Of a stretch of 64,000 nucleotides of DNA, positions 34,353 to 44,282 are shown piece by piece (positions within the stretch are counted from its first letter, which is position 1; every line of letters starts with the position of its first letter). The position numbers were made by a program, and so were the translations under genes. The stretch is from a bacterium (GTDB taxonomy: Bacteria; Bacteroidota; Bacteroidia; B-17B0; Aurantibacillaceae): contig JAQSCW010000002.1 of NCBI GenBank assembly GCA_029945625.1, positions 62,001-126,000 on the forward strand. The letters run 5' to 3'. The notes beneath the pieces are model-generated. The model was not told the origin of the DNA. It saw only the letters and a program-made list of their open reading frames with translations, and searched no databases.

Positions 34353-36002
34353 ATGAAAAAAATTATTACTCTTGTAGCATACTTTTTGGGAGCAGCCAGC
34401 CTGCAGGCACAGTCTCTCACGTTCACCATCACTAATTTATCAGGAACCAATTCTATCACCTGCACTACTCCCACAATTAACTTGTCGGCAGCAGGTACTG
34501 CAAGTTCCTCAATTTCTTTTTCCTTTGTGTCAGCTACTGCAAGTTTAACAGGAGCAAACGTCGGAATTACTTCTCCCGGTTCTTATACCATCACTGCATC
34601 TGCAGCGGGGTATAACAATGTGACTCAGGTACTGAGTATTTATATAAATACGCTTACTCCCACTGCTACCGTCAGTCCTCTTACACAAAGCTTTGTCTGC
34701 AACGGTACCCCCCCACTGGTAACTGGAACTGCTACCCCCGGAACATATATCACGCATAGTATTCTCATTCCTTTTGGAGGTGCATTCGCAAGTACAGCGC
34801 CTAATTTCTCCTATTCACCTTTGGTGCCGGGCACTTACACGTACATGGTTACCGAAAATACCAGTGGTTGTAAATATTTAGGAAGCTTTACAGTAACATC
34901 CCCCAGTGGTTATCCAACTTATAGTCTTACGAGTCCTCAGAGTTTTACAGTGGGCTGTGGTACCAAGTCGGTTGTCACCATCAATATAACCAATGCCAGC
35001 ACTTCACCTCCGGGGGGACCAATTACATACACCCTTGTTGGCCCCCCTGCCACAAGTGTTTTTCCTCCAGCCCTTCCAACCGGTCCATTATCAAATATTT
35101 CTACTTACACACTTGCAGTTCCGGGTACTTGGGTTGCGGTAGTTAGAGATAACATATCCACTTGCAACACGTTTGCTGTATTTTCTGTTTTACAAAACAC
35201 AAATGGTCCAAACATCAGCGCTTCCCTGCCCACCCAAGTCTTAGATTGCAACACATCTTCCATAACGATGGTTGGACTGAGCACCACAAACAATGTATCT
35301 TATGAATGGAGATTCCCCGGAGCACCGGGTGTCGTTACTGGCAGCATAATGAATGTTGCTGCAAATTTCGTCATTCCAACGAGTACACTCGTAGCCAATT
35401 TTACATTGGTAGTAACAGATAACAGCAGCACTTGCAAAAGCACCTCTATAATTCCTATGTACCAAAACGTATTCCCGCCAAAAGCAGTAATTTCCTATGG
35501 CGGAGCCGATCCTTGCATCACCTCCAGTGTAGTGCTTACGAATGCAAGTGTAAGCGGCATACCTACAAATGTATTTCCAATTACCTTGCCTGTGGTTGCG
35601 TATTCATGGATGGGCCCGGCACCTCAGGCTTCGGCAGCTTTGGTTTCAACTTACCTTGCTTTAACACCGGGAGTGTATACCCTCAACGTTCAGGACTTAA
35701 ATAATGGTTGCAAATCCAGCACCACTACGGCTATTTGCACAGGTATTTCAGAAAACAAGTACTTAAGTAATTCCATTAGCATTTACCCAAATCCCGGAAA
35801 CGGACTCTTTACCATTTCCATAGAGAACAGTGGGTTTAATCAAGTTGAAGTATATAATACTTTGGGGGGGTTAATTTGGAATCAAACCAGCGAAAAATCA
35901 CAAGCTAAAATCGACCTTCAAAATGAACCTGCAGGAGTCTATTTTGTTTCAATTAAGTCCGGCGAGCTGTTGCTCAAGACTTTTAAGATCATCAAACAGT
36001 AA
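34353..36002 (+). CDS. T9SS cargo protein, type A sorting domain, modular Cys-repeat family (I)
   Basis: About 549 residues. Signal peptide KKIITLVAYFLGAASLQAQ. The mature part is a run of beta-rich modules that recur in other proteins of the window: SGTNSITCTTPTINL, SLTSPQSFTVGCGTKSVV with PGGPITYTLVGPP, VLDCNTSSITMVGLSTTNN with YEWRFPGAPG, and GGADPCITSSVVLTNASVSGIP. Each module has one or two Cys. A type A sorting domain ends it: SISIYPNPGNGLFTISI and PAGVYFVSIKSGELLLKTFKIIKQ. It should reach the cell surface through T9SS. A role in adhesion or as a structural surface layer is inference. ATG 34353 is chosen for the signal peptide. Confidence 0.88.
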   Translation: MKKIITLVAYFLGAASLQAQSLTFTITNLSGTNSITCTTPTINLSAAGTASSSISFSFVSATASLTGANVGITSPGSYTITASAAGYNNVTQVLSIYINTLTPTATVSPLTQSFVCNGTPPLVTGTATPGTYITHSILIPFGGAFASTAPNFSYSPLVPGTYTYMVTENTSGCKYLGSFTVTSPSGYPTYSLTSPQSFTVGCGTKSVVTINITNASTSPPGGPITYTLVGPPATSVFPPALPTGPLSNISTYTLAVPGTWVAVVRDNISTCNTFAVFSVLQNTNGPNISASLPTQVLDCNTSSITMVGLSTTNNVSYEWRFPGAPGVVTGSIMNVAANFVIPTSTLVANFTLVVTDNSSTCKSTSIIPMYQNVFPPKAVISYGGADPCITSSVVLTNASVSGIPTNVFPITLPVVAYSWMGPAPQASAALVSTYLALTPGVYTLNVQDLNNGCKSSTTTAICTGISENKYLSNSISIYPNPGNGLFTISIENSGFNQVEVYNTLGGLIWNQTSEKSQAKIDLQNEPAGVYFVSIKSGELLLKTFKIIKQ

Positions 36003-36050
36003 TTGGGAAACCAATTATGCGTCCTTTTTTGGTGTTTGCATTTTCTTTCT

Positions 36051-36111
36051 ATTTTTTCAAAAGGAGTGGTATTAATTACTAATTTTAATAAAGATATTAA
36101 AACCATATATC
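36051..36111 (+). promoter_or_regulatory. Shared 5' leader/promoter element, copy 1
   Basis: The last 48 nt before ATG 36112 match the last 48 nt before ATG 38133 at 39 positions, including TTACTAATTTTAATA. TAATTTTA is one base off the -7 consensus. It is probably the promoter plus leader. Confidence 0.6.
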
Positions 36112-38022
36112 ATGAAAAGTATTAATTTTCTGATTTGGGTTACTTTGGCCATGCAAGAATCAATTGCACAACCAAGTAGTTTTACGATAAGCAATAATAG
36201 CGCCACTTTCACCATCAGCTGCATGACCCCCTTTATAAATCTTGTGGCGACAGGCAATTACACTTCCCCGCCCACTTATTCCTGGGTCAGCACCAGTGCC
36301 ACTTTAACAGGTTCAAACGTAAATATTTATATGCCCGGTAATTATACGGTAATCGCTTATTGTGTAGGATATCAGAACGCCTCTCAAACTCTTTCAATCT
36401 TTAGTAATACTGTCGGCCCTATTGGGGCTGTAACGCCAAGTGCAGTGAGTATTTCATGTGCCGATGCAAATGTATCTGTAACACTTGCCGCTATTTCGCC
36501 CACAAATAATATTCTTCAGCAGGTGCTAACGCCTTATGGCGGCACATTTGCCACGAACTCCCCCAGCACTGTATATTCACCAATGGGCCCGGGAACGTAT
36601 ACCTACATGATCAAGGATAGTATTAGTGGGTGCCAAAGTTCTTCGCTATTTGTTATTACCGCTGCTCCGGGATTCCCCACTTTTAGTTTGAGTGGTTCCT
36701 TCAATTTTAGCTTAAGTTGCACTGGTTATACAAACATTTCGGTGAACATTGGAAACAGCACTAGTAACCCTGTTCCCGGGGGCCCAGTTTCATATACGTT
36801 AATTGGTCCAGGTACTTCAACTTTTATTCCAACCGGAAATTTGAATATGAATTCTATTTTTAATATTACAATTCCCGGGACATACACTTTCGTTCTTAGA
36901 GACAACATAACCGGCTGCACAACAAAGATCCCTGTCACTGTTTTCGGAAACGTTGATCGGCCAACAAACTTAAGTATTGCGGGTGGAACGAAGACCCTCT
37001 CGTGTATAAACCCTTCTGCACTTCTTCAGGGTAGCAGTACTACACCTAGTATTACATATGGGTGGAATGTCCCCATCTCCCCGGGCTCAATAAGCGGAAG
37101 TTCAGTTCAGGTGTCTGCAAATTTTACAAATCCTACAACTACACTGTTAGGTAACTATACGCTTGTAGTTACAAGTACTACAAATGGATGTAAGAGTTAC
37201 ACTCCCTTTCCTGTTTATCAAAACATTGCACCCCCAAACGTGTCCATTAATACTGGCGGCCAATACACCCTCACATGTTCAAGTCAAAGTATTTTGCTTA
37301 ACAATGTGAGTACTACCGGTATTTCAGGTAGTTCAGGTTTTCCAAATAGTGGTCCGGTCAATGCGCAATATTGGGACAGTCCGGCTCCGGATACTCTTGC
37401 AAACTCAGCAACATACACTGCAAATGCGGGTGGTGTATACACATTGGTAGCAAGGGACTCAAATAATGGTTGCTCTTCCACAGCCAATATTATGATTAGT
37501 GACCAACGAGCTTTTCCAAATGTAAGTCCTCCCTCACAGAATTTTTATTTGTGTTCCGGTGGGCAGGTCCAGATTTACCCTGTTCTTCCCCTCCCGTTGC
37601 CTGCATATACATACTCTTGGAGCAGTCCCGCCGGTGCAGTTAGCTGGGGTGCAGGTACGCCTTCCTTAACCACCACTTCTCCGGGCACTTATACACTCAC
37701 CGTAGCAAGTAGCGCAGGCTGTTCGAAAATAGTAGTGGTATCTGTTTCAAATTGCCTGGGAATATCCGGCAATGTTACAAAGTCAGAACTGTGCTCGTTT
37801 TACCCCAATCCTGTGCATAGCACCATCACTATTTTTTCAGAAGAGCCGGCACTGGACAGGAAAATTGAAATTTTTAATGCCTTTGGAGAGGTTGTAAGAA
37901 GCGAGATATTTGCCGAAGAAAAATTGGAAATTAACCTTCAAACCGAACCTGCAGGAATCTATATTGTAACTGTAAAGTCAGGTGATACGTCGCTCAAGTC
38001 TTTTAAGGTCATCAAGCAATAG
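36112..38022 (+). CDS. T9SS cargo protein, type A sorting domain, modular Cys-repeat family (II)
   Basis: A 636-residue paralogue of the gene before it. It has a signal peptide (NFLIWVTLAMQESIAQ) and the same order of modules: SNNSATFTISCMTPFINL; SGSFNFSLSCTGYTNI with GGPVSYTLIGPG; LSCINPSALLQGSSTTPS; GGQYTLTCSSQSILLNNVSTTGI. An extra module (NVSPPSQNFYLCSGGQVQIYPVLPLPLP, SNCLG) is present before the type A domain SFYPNPVHSTITIF ... AGIYIVTVKSGDTSLKSFKVIKQ. The sorting domains of this and the previous gene are closely alike. Surface or secreted location is expected. Confidence 0.88.
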   Translation: MKSINFLIWVTLAMQESIAQPSSFTISNNSATFTISCMTPFINLVATGNYTSPPTYSWVSTSATLTGSNVNIYMPGNYTVIAYCVGYQNASQTLSIFSNTVGPIGAVTPSAVSISCADANVSVTLAAISPTNNILQQVLTPYGGTFATNSPSTVYSPMGPGTYTYMIKDSISGCQSSSLFVITAAPGFPTFSLSGSFNFSLSCTGYTNISVNIGNSTSNPVPGGPVSYTLIGPGTSTFIPTGNLNMNSIFNITIPGTYTFVLRDNITGCTTKIPVTVFGNVDRPTNLSIAGGTKTLSCINPSALLQGSSTTPSITYGWNVPISPGSISGSSVQVSANFTNPTTTLLGNYTLVVTSTTNGCKSYTPFPVYQNIAPPNVSINTGGQYTLTCSSQSILLNNVSTTGISGSSGFPNSGPVNAQYWDSPAPDTLANSATYTANAGGVYTLVARDSNNGCSSTANIMISDQRAFPNVSPPSQNFYLCSGGQVQIYPVLPLPLPAYTYSWSSPAGAVSWGAGTPSLTTTSPGTYTLTVASSAGCSKIVVVSVSNCLGISGNVTKSELCSFYPNPVHSTITIFSEEPALDRKIEIFNAFGEVVRSEIFAEEKLEINLQTEPAGIYIVTVKSGDTSLKSFKVIKQ

Positions 38023-38071
38023 TTAGTAGGGCACTTAATCTGAATCTTTATTTGTTTTTAGATTATATTAT

Positions 38072-38132
38072 AATTTTTTCATAAGAGTAGTATTTATTAC
38101 TAATTTTAATAGGAATATTAAACCCACTCATC
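38072..38132 (+). promoter_or_regulatory. Shared 5' leader/promoter element, copy 2
   Basis: Partner of the element before 36112; both carry TATTACTAATTTTAATA-type core and end directly before ATGAAAA. Confidence 0.6.
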
Positions 38133-40904
38133 ATGAAAAAATGTCTATTTTTTTTCGCACTCATTTTTATCTCAGTGAATGTTGCATTTGCGCAGACCAT
38201 ACTAATTGTGGATGCGCCGCAAAGCAATGCTACTACACAATTACGAGCACCCAACGGACTTTCTTCGAGCGCGTATATGCGGGCCTGTGCCCTGGTTCTC
38301 CAGTCAGAATTGGGGAGTCTCCCCGCCACCTCTACCATCACGCAATTTGGATTTACACTCAGTGCCGGATGTACTGGCGCCGCAGCCTCCGGTAATTTCT
38401 CGGTCTACCTGCAAAACACCACCGATGTAGCCTATTTAAAAGGAACGACCTGGTCAACCATCATTACCGGAATGACGAGCGTATATGCCAATATTATGAC
38501 TATTCCGCTCACAGCAGGAACCACCTCCGTGCTACTTACACTCTCTACACCCTTTGTTTACGGGGGCGGTGGCATTTATGTGGCATACGACTGGAATTCT
38601 ACGGGGCCTTTTAGTTCAACACCTGCCACTTACCTTGCAGAAAGTTTGGCTTTAAATCCGGGCTGCGCTTCAAGTGCCACAACAGGCTCTGCGCCTCCAA
38701 CATTAACCAACACGCCGTTTCGGCCTACCTTTTTATTTGGCTTAACTAATCCCTACTCAAATGATGTTGTTGTATTAGGAATAGAAGCTTTGGGAAGAGT
38801 TCCCTTAGTACTCAATTCGCCCCACACCATCCGCGCCATGGTAAAGAACGGAAGCAACATAAGTCTCAGCAATTTTAGCGTGAATTTAAACGTGGTAGGG
38901 CCAAACCCATTTTCAAACACGCAAGTTGTGTCGTCACTAGCCGCGGGGGCAAGCACACTTATTTCGTTTGCACCTTTTAATCCTAGTAATCCGGGGGCTG
39001 AAACCGTGTCGGTAAGTGTTCCGGGCGATCAAAACAATACCAATAATTCAGTAGTTTTTTCACAAAGTGTGACCTGTAATCTCTGGGGGCAAAATCCCGC
39101 CATCGGTAATTATACTTATAACGCCGTTGGGTTTAATACAGGATCAGGAATAATTGCCACTCCCTATTTGAATCCGGTGGCTTCTAACCTAACGGGACTG
39201 AGGGGCGCTGTGAGCACAAACACGCCTTCCGTTGGAAACAATGTGTATGGCGTACTATTGAATGCGATCGGCGCAGTGCTAGCCACTACCAATACCCTTC
39301 AAATAACAAATTCTGCTCTGGGAACTTTTCAAACTTTCAATTTTTCCACACCTGTTGCGCTTACGCCGGCCACTCAGTATTACTTGGGATTTGCGCAAAT
39401 GCCAACCGGCAGTCTGGGTTATTTTCCGGCCGGCACGTTATTTTCCCCTTACCTCCCGGCCAATCTCTATTACTCTGTTGCGCTTGGCGGAGGCCCTCTT
39501 TCTGTGGTGGCAGCCAATTATGGATATTTCGGACTTGAAGGGATCTTTGGGCATACTGTAACCATATCGGCAGCTTCCCAATCTATCTCGTGCGGAAGTA
39601 CTGCCTCACTCACCGCCCTTAGTTCCACCAATTACAGCTGGAGCACAGGGGCAACAAGCTCCGGCATTAGCGTCAATCCTCTGGTAAATACTGTTTACTC
39701 CGTTTCCGCTTCAAACACCATGGGCTGCTATGCCTCTACAAATGTATCGGTAACGGTGGTGCCTATTCAAATCGCTGGCTTGTTTAATCCAAGTGTGCCC
39801 TGCGTGGGTGACCAAATCACATTTACAGCAAGCGGGGCCGGTTCATTTACTTGGGCCTCCGGTTCGGGAACAGCAACAGGAAGTACCTATTTCGACAACC
39901 CCTTGGTGTCCACCAATTATACCCTCAGTGGCATGAACAGTAATGGATGTGCCGCTAGCACGGTGATACCCGTCTTTCTAAACGCTCTTCCCATTATCAA
40001 TGTTTCGTCCGGCAGCCCCTCCGTTTGTTTGGGTAATTCTGTGGCATTAAATGCAAGCGGAAATTCGGTTACCTATCTCTGGACCGGCTCCCCGGCAGGA
40101 CCTTCAACGGTAGTTTATCCAACAACAAATTCTATTTTCACCGTAACCGGCACCAGTGCAGCCGGATGTATGAAGTCGAACACCCTTGCGGTGCTAGTGG
40201 ATTCGTTTACTCCCGGAATCACTCCTTCTACGGGCATTTGCAAGGGAAATCAGATTACTTTGAGCGCAACGGGGGCTACCACTCTTATATGGAGCACTTT
40301 TTCACCATTTTCGAGTATCACAGTAACCCCCGCTATTACCTCAATATATTCGGTGATAGGTTCGGGACCCAACGGCTGCCCGGGTTCAAATTCCACCACG
40401 GTAACCGTAAATGCAAGTCCCACTGTGGTGGCCTTGGCCAGTCGAGCTTCTATTTGCAAATTTGAAACCAGTACCCTCACAGCATCGGGCGCTACCTCGT
40501 ATTCGTGGAGCAGCGGCCAAACAAATTCGGTAGTGGTGGTTACGCCCACTTCCTCCTTTCTATATACCTATAGCGTAACCGGCTCTTTTAGCACCGGCTG
40601 CTCGCAGACCGCCGTGCTCACCTTAAATGTAAATTCATGCACAGGGCTGGTAGAATCCACAATTAATGACGGCATTCGAATCTATCCCAATCCGGGGAGC
40701 GGGAAAATGATCTTGTATTGTGAGACGTTCGCACATCAGATCACTGTGAGAGTAGTAGACGCATTGGGTAGGAATATCCTGAGTAAAGAGCTGAGTGCTG
40801 AGGAAACGGAGCTGGATATTTCGGCGGAGGCAAGCGGTATTTATTTTGTGAGTATTACGCAGAATAACAACACGCTGAGGGTGCTAAAGGTCATTAAACA
40901 ATGA
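38133..40904 (+). CDS. Large T9SS cargo protein with Ig-like repeats, type A sorting domain
   Basis: 923 residues. After the signal peptide (KKCLFFFALIFISVNVAFAQ), residues about 20-210 form a domain not seen in the neighbours (SSSAYMRACALVLQSELGSLPATSTITQFGFTL). A CARDB-like stretch follows (NDVVVLGIEALGRVPLVLNSPHTIRAMVKNG), then a domain about 330-485, then at least five Ig-like repeats with the pattern SxTLTASGATSYSWSSG and a paired Cys. The type A sorting domain IRIYPNPGSGKMILYC ... SGIYFVSITQNNNTLRVLKVIKQ ends it. Its repeats differ from the module set of the two genes upstream, but the 5' leader and sorting domain are shared, so regulation and export may be common. Confidence 0.88.
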   Translation: MKKCLFFFALIFISVNVAFAQTILIVDAPQSNATTQLRAPNGLSSSAYMRACALVLQSELGSLPATSTITQFGFTLSAGCTGAAASGNFSVYLQNTTDVAYLKGTTWSTIITGMTSVYANIMTIPLTAGTTSVLLTLSTPFVYGGGGIYVAYDWNSTGPFSSTPATYLAESLALNPGCASSATTGSAPPTLTNTPFRPTFLFGLTNPYSNDVVVLGIEALGRVPLVLNSPHTIRAMVKNGSNISLSNFSVNLNVVGPNPFSNTQVVSSLAAGASTLISFAPFNPSNPGAETVSVSVPGDQNNTNNSVVFSQSVTCNLWGQNPAIGNYTYNAVGFNTGSGIIATPYLNPVASNLTGLRGAVSTNTPSVGNNVYGVLLNAIGAVLATTNTLQITNSALGTFQTFNFSTPVALTPATQYYLGFAQMPTGSLGYFPAGTLFSPYLPANLYYSVALGGGPLSVVAANYGYFGLEGIFGHTVTISAASQSISCGSTASLTALSSTNYSWSTGATSSGISVNPLVNTVYSVSASNTMGCYASTNVSVTVVPIQIAGLFNPSVPCVGDQITFTASGAGSFTWASGSGTATGSTYFDNPLVSTNYTLSGMNSNGCAASTVIPVFLNALPIINVSSGSPSVCLGNSVALNASGNSVTYLWTGSPAGPSTVVYPTTNSIFTVTGTSAAGCMKSNTLAVLVDSFTPGITPSTGICKGNQITLSATGATTLIWSTFSPFSSITVTPAITSIYSVIGSGPNGCPGSNSTTVTVNASPTVVALASRASICKFETSTLTASGATSYSWSSGQTNSVVVVTPTSSFLYTYSVTGSFSTGCSQTAVLTLNVNSCTGLVESTINDGIRIYPNPGSGKMILYCETFAHQITVRVVDALGRNILSKELSAEETELDISAEASGIYFVSITQNNNTLRVLKVIKQ

Positions 40905-41029
40905 TGTTGCTGGTATTCGTATGAGCCTTACTCTGAGCCATTTTTGAGCCTTTGCGCGATAGTAAAAAGAAGGTGCCGAGGGTAAGCCAGATTATTGAGG
41001 CTTAATTACCTAAAAGGAGTCCGAATTAT

Positions 41030-41060
41030 TTTGGTATTTATATAAAAACCAGTATATTTG
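41030..41060 (+). promoter_or_regulatory. Full Bacteroidota promoter of rpsO
   Basis: TTTG (41030-41033), 19-nt spacer and TATATTTG (41053-41060) match the consensus fully. The ATG follows 24 nt later, giving a leader of about 19 nt. Confidence 0.8.
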
Positions 41061-41084
41061 TCGCCTTAAATAAAAAACAGAATA

Positions 41085-41354
41085 ATGTATTTATCATCAC
41101 AAGTAAAAAAAGACATTTTTAAGAAACACGGTGGCGCTGAAAAGAACACAGGAAGTTCTGAGTCACAAATTGCGTTATTTACACTTCGCATCGACCATTT
41201 AACCGGTCATTTAAAAGGTAATAAGAAAGATTTTGGCACGCAACGTGCTTTGTTAAATTTGGTTGGAAAACGCCGTGCGTTATTGGATTATTTGAAAAAG
41301 AATGACCTGATGCGTTACCGTGCAATTATTAAAACTTTAGATATCCGTAAATAA
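41085..41354 (+). CDS. rpsO: 30S ribosomal protein S15
   Basis: The 89-residue protein is of normal length and complete. Conserved S15 blocks are GSSESQIALFTLRIDHLTGHLKGNKKDFGTQRALLNLVGKRRALLDYL. It binds the central 16S rRNA junction and helps form the platform of the small subunit. It is followed by pnp after a terminator, the classic order in bacteria, and it has the best promoter in the window. Confidence 0.97.
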   Translation: MYLSSQVKKDIFKKHGGAEKNTGSSESQIALFTLRIDHLTGHLKGNKKDFGTQRALLNLVGKRRALLDYLKKNDLMRYRAIIKTLDIRK

Positions 41355-41388
41355 TTCCGGCTTTTGTTGGAAGGGTATGAATTTATTT

Positions 41389-41429
41389 AAAAGGGGCATT
41401 TCGAAGAACGTTTCGAAGTGCCTTTTTTG
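41389..41429 (+). terminator. Intrinsic terminator after rpsO
   Basis: A long stem (AAAAGGGGCATTTCGAA with TTCGAAGTGCCTTTTTT, one or two wobbles) closes over GAACGT, then TTTTTTG. Some read-through into pnp is likely, given the usual rpsO-pnp arrangement. Confidence 0.8.
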
Positions 41430-41604
41430 TTAAACCTCACCCATTTACGAGATTGACGCGGAAAAGTAGAGAGACATGGGCAAACTAACTTTGAATCCTC
41501 AGTCATCCTACCTAAAGTTAAAAAAAATTCGTTGAAACCTTTGTGCCTCAGTGCCTCAGCGTCTAACTGTTAAGTTTAAGAATAAATTAAAACAATATAA
41601 ATCC

Positions 41605-41623
41605 GTCCCGAAAACGTTGGGAC
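41605..41623 (+). promoter_or_regulatory. Small hairpin in the pnp leader
   Basis: GTCCC (41605-41609) pairs with GGGAC (41619-41623) 15 nt before the pnp ATG. In enteric bacteria the pnp leader is an autoregulated RNase III/PNPase target; here the parallel is only suggestive. Confidence 0.4.
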
Positions 41624-41638
41624 ACAAAACAAAAAAAC

Positions 41639-43780
41639 ATGTCACAAATAGGAATCACTCACAGTTTTGATATCGGCGATGGCCGGATCATTAGTTTAGA
41701 AACCGGAAAACTTGCCAAGCAAGCAGACGGATCGGTTGTTGTACGCCTCGGCGATACCATGATCTTAGCCACAATCGTAAGTAATAAAGACGCAAAAGAA
41801 GGTGTTGACTTCTTGCCACTTACCGTGGATTATCAAGAAAAATATGCTTCTTCGGGAAGATTTCCGGGCGGATTTTTTAAACGCGAAGCCAAATTATCGG
41901 ATTACGAAGTGTTGATCAGCCGTATCGTTGACCGCGCTTTACGTCCACAATTTCCGGAAGATTACCATGCTGATACACAGTTGATGTTATCACTAATTTC
42001 TTCTGATAAAGAAAATATGCCCGATGCCCTCGTGGGTTTAGCTGCTTCCGCAGCAATTGCGGTGAGCAACATTCCTTTTAATGGTCCCATTAGCGAAGTA
42101 CGTGTTGCCAAAATTGACGGCAAGCTGGTGATTAATCCTACAAAACCTCAGTTAGTAGGCAGTACCCTAGATATGATTGTGGCTGGTTCAGCAAGCGATA
42201 TTGCCATGGTTGAAGGTGAAATGAGTGAGGTGAGCGAAGCTGAAATGCTGGAAGCTATCAAATTTGCGCACGAAGCCATTAAAATACAGGTTAAGGCCAT
42301 TAACGAATTTGCTGAAAAAGCAGGTAAGAAAACAATTCGTGAATACAGTCACGAAGTAAATGATCTTGACCTGAAAGCAAAGGTGATGAAAGAAACGTAC
42401 GATGCCGTGTATGCCGCAGCTAAGAAATTAGACGGAAATAAAACCAATCGTAAAGTAAATTTCAAGGCTCCCCTTGATGAATTTAAAAAACAATTCAGTG
42501 CCGAAGAATTGAAAGAAAAAGAAACACTGATTAATAAATATTACCACGAAGTAGAATACAAAGCGGTGCGCCGTATGGCCATCGATGAAAAAGTTCGTTT
42601 AGATGGACGTAAAACTACCGACATCCGGAATATCTGGGCGGAGGTAAGTTATTTGCCATCGCCGCACGGTAGCGCAGTGTTTACGCGTGGTGAAACTCAA
42701 TCGTTAACAACAGTTACGCTTGGTACGCCACTCGATAAATTAAGAATTGATGGTGCCTTTAATCAGGGTGAAGAAACGTTGTTATTGCACTATAACTTCC
42801 CCGGATTTAGTACCGGTGAAGCAAAACCAAACCGTGGTGTGGGCCGTCGTGAAGTTGGACATGGTAACCTGGCACTTCGTGCGTTAAAACGTATGGTGCC
42901 AATGGATTCGGGATACACCATTCGTATTGTGAGTGATATTTTAGAAAGCAATGGTTCATCCAGTATGGCCACTGTGTGCGCAGGTTCGCTCGCATTAATG
43001 GACGCCGGTATTCAAATGAAAAAACCGGTAGCAGGTATTGCCATGGGTTTAATTACGGATGAAAAAGGCGACTATGCTATTTTATCAGATATTTTGGGAG
43101 ACGAAGATCACCTGGGTGATATGGACTTTAAAGTATGCGGTACCCGCGATGGTATTACAGCCGTTCAAATGGATCTTAAAGTAAATGGCTTGCCTTACGA
43201 AGTAATGGAAAAAGCCATGGAACAAGCAAAACAAGGACGTTTGCACATCATGAATGAGATGTTAAAAGCTCTTGATGCGCCTCGTCCTGATTACAAACCA
43301 CACGCTCCTCGTTTTGAGAAGATTGTGATTGCCGGTGAATTTATTGGCGCCATTATAGGACCCGGAGGTAAAGTAATTCAGGAAATGCAAAAAGCAACCA
43401 ATACTACCATTGTAATTTCTGAAGTAGATAAAACCGGAATCGTTGAAATTTTTGGAACTAATTTGGCCGATGTAACCGCTGCTAAAAACAGAGTAAGACA
43501 AATTGTAGCAGTGCCCGAACTGGGAGATATCTACCAGGCGAAAGTAAAAACGATTATGCCTTATGGTGCCTTCGTTGAAATTATGCCGGGAAAAGACGGA
43601 TTGCTGCACATCAGTGAATACGACTGGAAACGCATTGATACGTTGGAAGGTTTGTTAAAAGAAGGAGATATCATTGAAGTGAAATACGTGGGTGATGATC
43701 CTAAAACCAAAAAAATTAAGTTAAGCCGTAAAGTGCTATTACCAAAACCGGAAGGAATGGTTGAAAAGAAAGAAGCTTAA
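41639..43780 (+). CDS. pnp: Polyribonucleotide nucleotidyltransferase (PNPase)
   Basis: The 713-residue enzyme contains two RNase PH-like cores (about 1-230 and 315-550), with [22 protein letters not shown] in the first and the catalytic [36 protein letters not shown] in the second. A KH domain (about 558-620, with [12 protein letters not shown]) and an S1 domain (about 629-700, [20 protein letters not shown]) follow. It degrades RNA 3' to 5' by phosphorolysis. Length is typical. A strong terminator follows, so it ends its transcript. Confidence 0.97.
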   Translation: MSQIGITHSFDIGDGRIISLETGKLAKQADGSVVVRLGDTMILATIVSNKDAKEGVDFLPLTVDYQEKYASSGRFPGGFFKREAKLSDYEVLISRIVDRALRPQFPEDYHADTQLMLSLISSDKENMPDALVGLAASAAIAVSNIPFNGPISEVRVAKIDGKLVINPTKPQLVGSTLDMIVAGSASDIAMVEGEMSEVSEAEMLEAIKFAHEAIKIQVKAINEFAEKAGKKTIREYSHEVNDLDLKAKVMKETYDAVYAAAKKLDGNKTNRKVNFKAPLDEFKKQFSAEELKEKETLINKYYHEVEYKAVRRMAIDEKVRLDGRKTTDIRNIWAEVSYLPSPHGSAVFTRGETQSLTTVTLGTPLDKLRIDGAFNQGEETLLLHYNFPGFSTGEAKPNRGVGRREVGHGNLALRALKRMVPMDSGYTIRIVSDILESNGSSSMATVCAGSLALMDAGIQMKKPVAGIAMGLITDEKGDYAILSDILGDEDHLGDMDFKVCGTRDGITAVQMDLKVNGLPYEVMEKAMEQAKQGRLHIMNEMLKALDAPRPDYKPHAPRFEKIVIAGEFIGAIIGPGGKVIQEMQKATNTTIVISEVDKTGIVEIFGTNLADVTAAKNRVRQIVAVPELGDIYQAKVKTIMPYGAFVEIMPGKDGLLHISEYDWKRIDTLEGLLKEGDIIEVKYVGDDPKTKKIKLSRKVLLPKPEGMVEKKEA

Positions 43781-43796
43781 TTCAGTTCTCACAATT

Positions 43797-43829
43797 AAAA
43801 ATCGACCTTCATGAGGTCGATTTTTTTTT
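43797..43829 (+). terminator. Intrinsic terminator after pnp
   Basis: AAAATCGACC (43797-43806) pairs with GGTCGATTTT (43815-43824), with TTCATGA loop and a T-run. Confidence 0.85.
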
Positions 43830-43869
43830 GAGGAGATCCTTTTCTCACATACCATCAAAATCTCATAGC

Positions 43870-44127
43870 ATGGAATTAAAACGTCCCAATAAAAAACTGG
43901 AAGAGCAGATTCGACAAGCTGTAAAGTCGCTGAAATGCCCTGTACATAATAAGTCCGCCAGCATTTCCATGGAAAGTGAAAATAAAGAAGTGCTTGTAAA
44001 CGCCTGTTGTCCATTCTTTAGAAAAGACATTTTTATTGTTGGCGAACGCATGCGTAAAGAATTTATTTACAAGGCTGAAAAAACCAGAGAAAGAATTGAA
44101 AGGGAGAGAAAAAAAGGGCTCCTGTAG
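43870..44127 (+). CDS. Small conserved-looking protein with Cys/His motif
   Basis: An 85-residue protein from ATG 43870, chosen because the longer start (ATG-like at 43828) lies inside the T-run of the pnp terminator. CPVH (C23, H26) and ACCPFF (C46, C47) could form a metal or disulfide site. The second half is highly charged and helical (ERMRKEFIYKAEKTRERIERERKKGLL). I do not recognise a named family. The gene stands alone, 130 nt before paaZ. Confidence 0.65.
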   Translation: MELKRPNKKLEEQIRQAVKSLKCPVHNKSASISMESENKEVLVNACCPFFRKDIFIVGERMRKEFIYKAEKTRERIERERKKGLL

Positions 44128-44282
44128 TACATAAGAAAAGAATTTGTGTCATTTGTTTGGTTTGTTACATGAGCAATTCCTTTGTCTAATTTCGCCCTTT
44201 ATTTCCATCTTTAAAGCGTAGGCCTTGGTTTATTAGTGATTCCTTTCTTATTTTTGACATGGATACAAAATTCTATTTCTAC

